From Bidens hawaiensis (taxonomy: Eukaryota > Streptophyta > Magnoliopsida > Asterales > Asteraceae), in NCBI GenBank assembly GCA_021521415.1, contig JAIQDT010006474.1, forward strand, positions 62,001 to 126,000: 64,000 bases of DNA, read 5' to 3'. The notes beneath the pieces were generated by a model. It did no database searches and had not been told where the DNA came from. It saw nothing but the letters and a program-made list of their open reading frames with translations. Of this stretch, positions 57,601 to 64,000 are shown piece by piece. The position numbers were made by a program, and so were the translations under genes. Every line of letters starts with the position of its first letter. Position 1 is the stretch's first letter.

Positions 57601-60013
57601 TGGCTTTAGAGCGAACCCTGAAAAGGTCGAAGCCATTGTTAAAATGGAATCACCTACCACCATCAAACAGGCTCAGACACTGAATGGGCGACTAGTCGCA
57701 CTTAATCGCTTCTTGGCAAACCATGCGGATAAGTCGTTTCCTTTCGTGTCAACACTGAGAAACTGCTTGAAGAAAACGCACTTCCGCTGGACACCAGAAG
57801 CGGAAGCAGCTTTTCAGGAGATTCGGTCACGCCTGATCGAACTCCCAACGCTTACAGCACCACAAGCGGGAGAGGAGTTAATCCTATACCTTTCCGCAAC
57901 AGATAGAGCAACCGGGGCAGTCTTGCTAGTAGAACGAAAGGGCATCCAGATGCCAATCTATTATGTTAGCCGTGTACTAACAGACGTAGAAACCCGGTAC
58001 TCTACCCTCGAAAAATTGGTCTTAGCACTTATACACGCTTCACGCAGGTTAAGACGATATTTCCAGGGCCACCCAATCACCATTCTCACCAACTTCAAAC
58101 TCTCAAATGTTCTAGGCAAACCCGAATTATCGGGACGTCTAGCCAAATGGGCAATTGAATTGGGAGAATATGCAATTAAGTACAAGCCAAGACCAGCCAT
58201 AAAAGGCCAGGTCTTGGCCGATTTTATTGCAGAAGTCCCCGTTTCGCGGGAAAAAGAGTGCCAGGAGGAGGCTCAACCCTCCCCAGCACAGGACGTCAAT
58301 GATGTCTGGCGACTCTACACTGATGGAGCAGCCAGTAACGAGGGTTCAGGCGCAGGGTTAAAATTAACCAACCCAGCAGGCCAAGAATATACTTACGCTA
58401 TTCGGCTGGACTTTCCAAGTACGAATAACGAAGCCGAATATGAAGCATTCTTGGCCGGTTTGAGAATTGCGCGTAAGATGGGAGTGAAAAACTTAGAAGC
58501 CCACGTGGATTCCATGCTGGTGGCCAACCAAATAAATGGAACATACAAAGCTGTGAATGACACCATGGCCCTGTACCTCGCCCAGGCAAAAACCCTTATG
58601 CGTGATTTTAGTGATTGTAAAGTCATACACGTCAAGCGCAGCGAAAACAAATCTGCGGATGCGTTAAGCAAGCTTGCATCACTAGCCTTCACCCACTTGG
58701 GAAAGGACATCCGCATTGAACTCCTCGAAGCACCATCAGTCCCGCACAAGGAAATTTGTGTCATCCAGAACAATACAGAAACATGGATGACACCAATAAT
58801 AAATTACCTTGCAGCAGGAATACTACCAGAGTCAAAAACACAGGCAAGAAAACTACGCTGTAAAGCACAGAATTATCAACTCGTCAATGACATCCTTTAC
58901 AGACGTAACTTTCTTGGCCCACACTTGAGATGCGTGGACAACCAAGATGCTGACTACCTCCTAAGGGAAGTACACGAAGGCATCTGTGGGGTACACGCAG
59001 GCCCCCGCGCTGTTGTAGCCAAGCTAAACAACGCGGGATACTTTTGGCCGGGGATGCATACGGATGCACTGGCATACATCAGAAAATGCAGGTCTTGCCA
59101 GCTTTACGCACCTAACACGCATCGCCCCAAAAACGAACTGGTTCCAGTCACTTCTTCGTGGCCATTTCAGAAGTGGGCCATCGATGTGACAGGCCCATTT
59201 CCTACAGCAGCAGGAAATGTTCAGTTCCTAGTGGTAGCTATCGACTACTTCACCAAGTGGATAGAAGCAAAACCTTTAGCCCAAACAACCGCAAAACATA
59301 TTAAAAAATTTATTTGGGAATTTATTATCTGTCGTTTTGGACTTCCACAGAATCTGGTGAGCGATAACGGCACCAACTTTGCTGACAAGAAGCTACAGCA
59401 GTGGCTGAAAGAACTTCAAATCACCCACACCTTTACCTCAGTGGCACACCCGCAAGGTAATGGTGAGGTGGAAAGAGCAAACAAGAGCATCGTCGAAGGC
59501 ATCAAGAAAAGACTTTTGAAACACAGATCCGGCTGGGTGGACGAGCTTCCGCACGTCCTTTGGGCAAACAGAACGCTGAAGAAGGCCAGTACGGGGGAAA
59601 CCCCGTTCAGCCTCACTTATGGCACGGAAGCCATGGTCCCGGTCGAAATTGGTCTACCCTCACCAAGGGTCTTGAGTCAGCCAGAAGACAATGATGCGGA
59701 AAGACGGTTGGATCTTATGCTAACCGAGGAACGCAGAGACTTAGCCGCAGTGCGTGAAGAGAATTACAAACGACAAATGCAAAAGTACTACAACACGCGG
59801 GTAAAACTCTGCAACTTCAAGGAAGGAGACTACATACTGCGTAACAACGAGGCTTCGAACCAAGAACGCCCAGGAAAGTTGGCCCCAGTCTGGGAAGGGC
59901 CATATGTTATCAAACAAGTTCTGGGAAAGGGCGCATACCGGCTCGAAAGGCTCGATGGCACTCCCATCCCAAGAACATGGAATGGAGCTCAATTACGCAA
60001 ATGTTATATGTAG
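54665..60013 (+). CDS. Tat-lineage Gag-Pol polyprotein (1,782 residues)
   Basis: The start MVNVTPVQRPVTDQE at 54665 is chosen because the other Tat gag begins alike; the frame is open slightly upstream into the LTR. Domains in order: capsid (about 180-330), CHHC-type knuckle CDFHGTKGHGTEEC (456-469) and aspartic protease LADNGASS (Asp571). RT follows with YMDD (925-928), then the usual RNase H. The second, archaeal-like RNase H begins LYTDGAASNEG (Asp1220). Integrase has a HHCC region and the D,D35E triad (Asp1507, Asp1567, Glu1603). It should encode the particle, maturation, cDNA synthesis and integration functions. The frame is uninterrupted, so this copy may be active and could have mobilised the pol-less relative at 24633. 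Confidence 0.94.
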   Translation: MVNVTPVQRPVTDQETPVTTPATGGNTGGYTILTNTTPTTQAGASGVNIPLGFTDTQLEKRTKVPRQTLDQVKAWAEARQREFQAELDERLRSAQQADEFTSTRQHLNMSSDCEYSEDELESDTDANPRHKAKGKRKDTDVQPKRNFGEAFKPIAERNPRDFSKTFRPTATNAGRSKFARDIAEAIAPRSAKQMSNIGTYDGLSDPDDHLNRFIAGATVSNWTEPTWCYMFQMTLVGAARAWFDRLPIHHIYDWADFQNKFSQHFSQQRKYTEEQWTILNCVREEDESLLDFITRFNSKKLSLGNISEDLVRAAFIQGAEYPELIRTLTGKDGMPSTWDAIMTAAKRFAETEKQLGRDLPQSTHLYTQRTRENNVRIARQNKKRRLGIWQSRVNFDTSSSSRPLVGGRDNTHPSNRKHRWTPLTKSVTEIFATEKLPWPKAPSIRQKPNADQSKSCDFHGTKGHGTEECTSLKDIIETFVKDGRLAHLVASIRKGGRNDNRYRGNGRKPVDISINMVHGKVRGRKRRVIEPYAWKEAEVRFPRVPGGPSKEGPIVIRSQLGHYITSRTLADNGASSTVMYRQFFDKLDDEDKERLETVYASMEGFDGSTETPLGILSFPVTLTDGNHSRTEDVDFVVMKKPHHTYDILFGRDGMARFNAVVSSVHGMMGWPTAEGVAMISGIPQVCIASVSSKPKPKKAKPTVTEPEKWAFNGKYPDQAVTIGPTIVDPTRTLLKRLLQKNADIFAWTPADMTGVPRSKAEHKLKCDPAVTPIVQKRRVMGPEQTNACRTQVKELLDAGIVRVSRYQTWVANPVMVPKNDKQWRMCIDFKDLNKACPKDCYPLPEIDLKVDSLAPFRLKCFLDAYKGYHQIHMAIDDQDKTAFRTPDGTFCYKMMPFGLKNAGSTYQRLMDKEFHAQIGRNLEVYMDDLVIKSLEPEAMLKDIEETFNTLRKINMKLNPSKCSFGMEEGKFLGVIVTKDGFRANPEKVEAIVKMESPTTIKQAQTLNGRLVALNRFLANHADKSFPFVSTLRNCLKKTHFRWTPEAEAAFQEIRSRLIELPTLTAPQAGEELILYLSATDRATGAVLLVERKGIQMPIYYVSRVLTDVETRYSTLEKLVLALIHASRRLRRYFQGHPITILTNFKLSNVLGKPELSGRLAKWAIELGEYAIKYKPRPAIKGQVLADFIAEVPVSREKECQEEAQPSPAQDVNDVWRLYTDGAASNEGSGAGLKLTNPAGQEYTYAIRLDFPSTNNEAEYEAFLAGLRIARKMGVKNLEAHVDSMLVANQINGTYKAVNDTMALYLAQAKTLMRDFSDCKVIHVKRSENKSADALSKLASLAFTHLGKDIRIELLEAPSVPHKEICVIQNNTETWMTPIINYLAAGILPESKTQARKLRCKAQNYQLVNDILYRRNFLGPHLRCVDNQDADYLLREVHEGICGVHAGPRAVVAKLNNAGYFWPGMHTDALAYIRKCRSCQLYAPNTHRPKNELVPVTSSWPFQKWAIDVTGPFPTAAGNVQFLVVAIDYFTKWIEAKPLAQTTAKHIKKFIWEFIICRFGLPQNLVSDNGTNFADKKLQQWLKELQITHTFTSVAHPQGNGEVERANKSIVEGIKKRLLKHRSGWVDELPHVLWANRTLKKASTGETPFSLTYGTEAMVPVEIGLPSPRVLSQPEDNDAERRLDLMLTEERRDLAAVREENYKRQMQKYYNTRVKLCNFKEGDYILRNNEASNQERPGKLAPVWEGPYVIKQVLGKGAYRLERLDGTPIPRTWNGAQLRKCYM

Positions 60014-60338
60014 ATCAATTCCAAAACTTGTAAAGAAAAGGCCAAGAGCCACTTCTAATGGAAATGATTCTCCTTTCATAATGTGTTTACCTTTATTCTT
60101 ATGAACTCCCCACTGGTGCCGGTGTTTACCACATAAAGGGGGAGAAGTAAGTCGTTACGTGTGGAAGGCGGCAAAACCCGCATAAACACAACGTTAAAAA
60201 TAAGGGAAACCTACACGCAGGTATGATGTAAGTAAAGTTTAGCCATCCTTGTAAGTGCAAGTGACGGTCTTATCCGCACAATCACAAATAAGGAAGCAAA
60301 ACTTTAAACTATCATTTACCACGTTCAAAGGATATCCT

Positions 60339-60369
<31 letters not shown>

Positions 60370-60872
60370 GGAAAAAAGGAAACCCTACACGCAGGTCAGG
60401 TATGGGTAAAGTTTAGCCATCCTACCAAGTGCAAGTGACGGTTCTATCCGCACAATCACGAAGGAGGAAGCGAAACTTTAACCCACTATCAACCACGTTC
60501 AAAGGTTAACTTATCCTAAATACTTAGAAATGAGGAAAACCTGCACGCAGGTCAGATAAAGGTTAAAGTTTAGCCATCCTACCAAGTGCAAGTGACGGTT
60601 CTACCCGCACAATCACGAAAGAGGAAGCGAAACTTTAACCCATCATCAACCACGTTCAAGAGGTTAACTTATTCTAGAACACTTGGAAAATTGCTAACTT
60701 AAACTAAGTATGCAAGTCATGAGTTTATAAAGCAAGGAATCCAAAGAAGGAAATAACAATCTTATACGCAAAAAGATTTATATTTCAATAATATATTACA
60801 AGAATGGCCGGGTTACTACCCGCCTAGAAGAGAATCTATACAAGTCTAATCAATGGAAAGGGATCTTCGGGG
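60014..60872. repeat. Spacer between convergent genes with ~155-175-bp tandem repeats
   Basis: CACGCAGGT...AGTTTAGCCATCCT...AAGTGCAAGTGACGGT occurs three times (about 60190-60665). It matches, in reverse complement, the array at 33455-33895 of the other Tat element. A run of about 24 A (60340-60363) lies in the first unit. The gag-pol stop is at 60013 and the antisense-gene stop at 60873. Confidence 0.88.
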
Positions 60873-63800
60873 TCAAGCTTCAGGGCCGCCTCCACTAGGA
60901 CCCGCTCCGTCAGAAGAACGGGGTGGTTCGAGGAAAGCTTTGAGGACAGCTAACCCATCATCAGCAACAGCTACTTCATCCACCTTTTCCACCACTGGAT
61001 GCGGGAAGGCGGCGTATTGGTTCAATGCTTGGTCGTAAATGGCTTCGGTATCCACATCGAACAAAGGGAAGTTGGAAGGCGGGACGCCTTTCTCAACAAA
61101 CCCTAGACCAAGCATGAAGCCGGCCTTTTCCCCATCATCATGAGAAGCGTTGAGGGCTGCGGTCATAGCATCATCGTAGGAGGTCTCTGAAAAGACCCGA
61201 CGCACAACCTACAAAGAAAAAAATACAAGTATTAGAACCTTTTCTTACAAAAGAAATGCGTGAAGATAAATCTAAACATACCTGAGGCAACGCTTCTCGA
61301 AGAAGCCATTGGATGGCAGCTTGAGCTTCGGTATGGGCGCGTTCGGCTTCGCTCTTGTTAAGGTTGGCAAGTAAAACTTCCTTAGCGGCAGCCTCTTCGA
61401 CGCCCTTAAGCTTCCGCTCGGTTTGGTCAAGCACCCCCCTCTGGTCCAGGATTTCCTGGAGTTTCTTGGCATCTTCCATTGCCAAGGCATCATGAGCGCG
61501 TTGGAGAGCCTCTAATTTTCCTTTCAGCTCCTCATTCTCCAAACGCAGAGGCTCAGCAACGGCTTCAGCCTGGGCAGCCCTCTCGGTTGCGTTTCGCGCA
61601 GTTTCCCTGGCCAGCCGAAGCTGTTCATTCACAGCTTGGGCAGCCTTGGAACGGGTCTCGAGTCGCGCCTGAACTTCAACCTCGAGGGCCTTGAAGGCCT
61701 TCTCCTTGGCGGCGGCAGCTGCCGCCAGCTGTTGGTTCTCCTCCCGGAGAGCACGCGCTTCAGATACGTCTTTGGCGCGAGCTGCTTTCAACTTGTCGTT
61801 TTCACGACAAAGCAGCTCGATGCGCGGCTGCATCCGGGCCTGGAGAACCCGAAGCTCATTGGTTAGCCTACCCTCCTGGTAGCTAGCCATGGCTTCCCCC
61901 AACGCACCATGAGGAGCAGCGTGGCGAGCCCAGTCCACGCACTCCACAGGGGTACGAAGGGTTGTTCCTCGGCGTATGTTCCATCGTGGAACATACACTT
62001 CATTGGAATCCGACACTGCAAAAGAAACAAAGACAGTAAGGAAAAGATGATAAAAAAAAGGGAAAAACAAAGGAACCCTACGCACCTGTAGGGTCAATGA
62101 CAGGCCGATATCCGCCAAACCCATCACCTGAACCTAAAGGAAATCCATCCAACAGGTCAGGCAGATGGGAAGGTGGCAAAGATCGGCGGGAAGCCCTGCG
62201 CGTACCTGATGGTCCGGCTGTCGGTGCCGGTGGCGCGGGCATGGTGGCAGCCGCCGTGGTCGCCGTCGTGGTCTCCGCCGCGGTCGCCGCCTCCTTAAAA
62301 GCAGCAGTAACCGCCGGTTCCGTGAAGGATGCTGTAAAAATCGCACTCACGGCCGGCGGTGACGTCATCTCGGCCGGAACAGTTGGCTCGACGGAACGAG
62401 CAACTGGACCAGCGGATGCAGGCGCAGGCGACTGGGTCGACGCCTCAGGAAGGCTGACCGAGCCTACCGTCATTGGCGAGGAGGTACTCCCCTGCGTTTC
62501 ACCCCGGATTGCGTCAACATCCACGCCTGCACAAAGAAGAAAGTGTTAAAAGAAAATTATGAAGTGACAAATCTACAAAGGCATTATGATTATACTTACG
62601 GGTTTTCTTGACCCTGAACGTACGGACGGGCGGGGAGGAACCCGGTGGAGCCGGCCTCTTGGTACCGGTCACCGTCGTCTTCGTTGGTTCTCCGGAGGTA
62701 ACGGTCGTAGCTTCCGGAGCAGTGGTCTTCTCACCACCGGGCTTCCCCGCCACCTCTTCACTATCTGACTCCGTGTCAGATAGAACCACTGGATCAGCTG
62801 TGGAGGCCTTCTCCTTCCCCTTCACGCCGGCAGCAGTCTTCTTCTTCCGCACAAGGGGAGGACCATCTGCGGATTCCTCAGAAGAAGATAGGATGTAAGG
62901 ATTTCCAACAGCGGGTACAGCATTGAGGGGTTCGGGATAAAATATCTCCTTACCTGGCCGCCGGTGGCTCAGGATCTCTTGGCCCGGCGGATAGACCTCC
63001 ACAAACCTATCCGCCGTTTGCTCCAGGATGGGCAACTCATTGTCGTCCAGAGCACGAGTGCCCACCCGCACGGGACTGTCAGCTTCCCGCGGGAACAGGA
63101 GCGACTCCAAATTATTCCCCTCTGAAAGAAAAGAAACAGTTAGAAAATAAACTAATATCAGCAAGAAAGACAAGACATACCATAAGGAATAGAGTTCAAA
63201 CCGTATTCGAGAATGATAGGAAACCGAGACGCATCCTTCCATACCCGGCTCATCCCCAGCAGCACCATCCCGGACTCCGCAAACCGGTAAACCGGAGATT
63301 GGACCCGGGATATCTTCGCGAACCATTCCGCCTCCTGGTAGCTGGAAGCGTGAAGGCTCGGAAGCGCTTGACCCTTCTTGAACTTCATAGCAATGGGGAT
63401 GGCGCGGGCAGAGATGTAGAAGAACTCCCGCTTCCACGATCGGAGACTGCGCTCGGTCACGCAGATCTTTAAACCCTTAATACGGGTTGTCAGGGTGTAC
63501 CACCCTTGGACGCACCTCCAAGTATAGAAGGTCATCAGGCGGTCCACGTAGGGCTCAATACCCAGAATCCGGCACACCCACTCGAAGTGCCGGACCTTGG
63601 CAATCGCCATCGGATGCACCTCGGTCAGGTGCACCCCGTGCCTCTCCAGGACACGGTACATAAACTTTGTCAATGGGAACCTAAGGTTTCCATAAACAAA
63701 GAATGCAGCATATACCCCGATCTTGCCACTGGGGGCATCGTACACAGTCTGGTGAGATTCAGGAAACTCAGGCTCGAGAGACTCGAGCATGAACTTCCTG

Positions 63801-63895
63801 ACGATGTACTGGTACTGATCGACAGGTAGAGCACACTGGCACTCGCCAGCAGTACTCCTATCGTCGGCTACAGCTTCAGCATCATGAGAAGACAT
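60873..63895 (-). CDS. Antisense five-exon gene of the Tat element (gypsy-type 'Transposase_28'-like, coiled-coil protein)
   Basis: Exons on the minus strand are 63895-63181, 63121-62600, 62526-62086, 62015-61282 and 61208-60873. The introns of 59, 73, 70 and 73 nt all begin GT and end AG. The exons sum to 2,748 nt, exactly 916 codons with the stop. Residues about 20-240 form the conserved domain (YVDRLMTFYTWRCVQGWY), which I recall as PF04195. Next come an acidic/Lys-rich segment with SSEESADGPPLVRKKK, an Ala/Pro/Thr-rich segment, a long Ala/Glu/Lys/Arg coiled coil in exon 4 and a conserved C-terminal exon. The function is unknown; Tat-group elements such as Grande are known to carry an antisense gene. 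No disabling lesion was seen. The promoter should lie beyond 64000. Confidence 0.85.
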
Positions 63896-64000
63896 TTTTG
63901 CAGAAAGAAGAGTGATTTCGGGAAAATGCTTGCCTGAAAAAGGGGAGTATTTGCCGGAAATCACTAAGAAGAAGAAGAAGAGAGGTGAAAGTGTGAATTG

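Larger units (their letters stand above)
53585..64000 (+). mobile_element. Autonomous-type Ty3/gypsy Tat-lineage element, runs off the window
   Basis: 5' LTR (53585-54606), primer site, a single long gag-pol ORF (54665-60013), a tandem-repeat spacer, and a converging spliced antisense gene (60873-63895). The second, archaeal-type RNase H between the usual RNase H and integrase marks the Tat group. The 3' LTR and the promoter of the antisense gene lie beyond 64000, so the target duplication (left flank GACTC) cannot be tested. Confidence 0.93.

Overview
This is plant nuclear DNA, most likely from a eudicot. Long AT-rich intergenic stretches, short GT-AG introns, (TA)n/(TAA)n microsatellites and nested LTR retrotransposons all point that way. 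The general look of the retroelements and of the BAHD enzyme suggests Asteraceae, but that is an impression and not shown. No bacterial, plastid or viral gene was recognised.

Left part (1-20.6 kb). The window opens on the last exons of a class VIII myosin-like gene (591-1570). Next come a small palindrome-rich inverted-repeat element with a diverged opposite-facing copy, a decayed Myb-like/NAM-associated gene fragment, and a degenerate Ty1/copia element with two 498-bp LTRs (5431-8405). The one clearly intact host gene is a BAHD acyltransferase of the anthocyanin/flavonoid malonyltransferase type (9623-11062). It is followed by a probable Mutator-like element with long imperfect terminal inverted repeats and a broken transposase (12905-19720).

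A ~6.07-kb block (5995-12060: copia internal part, copia 3' LTR, BAHD gene and flanks) is present a second time starting at 20581. In this second copy the BAHD gene is split at codon 132 by a 21.8-kb insertion (24633-46478), and its 3' half resumes at 46484. The insertion is a Ty3/gypsy Tat-lineage element on the minus strand, flanked by the 5-bp duplication CCTCC. Copy A supplies the empty site. The Tat element has lost almost all of pol. Each of its two LTRs has in turn been hit by a Tekay/Del-type Ty3/gypsy element: a deleted one at 25018-28248 (duplication CGTGC) and an essentially full-length one at 36653-46024 (duplication TGCTG). The order of events is therefore gene duplication, then Tat insertion, then Tekay insertions.

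Right part (48.5-64 kb). About 5 kb without recognisable genes is followed by a second, autonomous-looking Tat element (53585 to beyond the window end). It has a 1,782-residue gag-protease-RT-RNase H-second RNase H-integrase ORF. Converging on it from the opposite strand is a five-exon gene of 915 codons (60873-63895). The same antisense gene, broken, lies in the deleted Tat element (30202-33229), where its own TATA box is visible. The antisense spliced gene is the most interesting system here: two copies differ in intron length, yet splicing restores the same reading frame. Tandem-repeat arrays lie between the converging genes and upstream of the antisense promoter.
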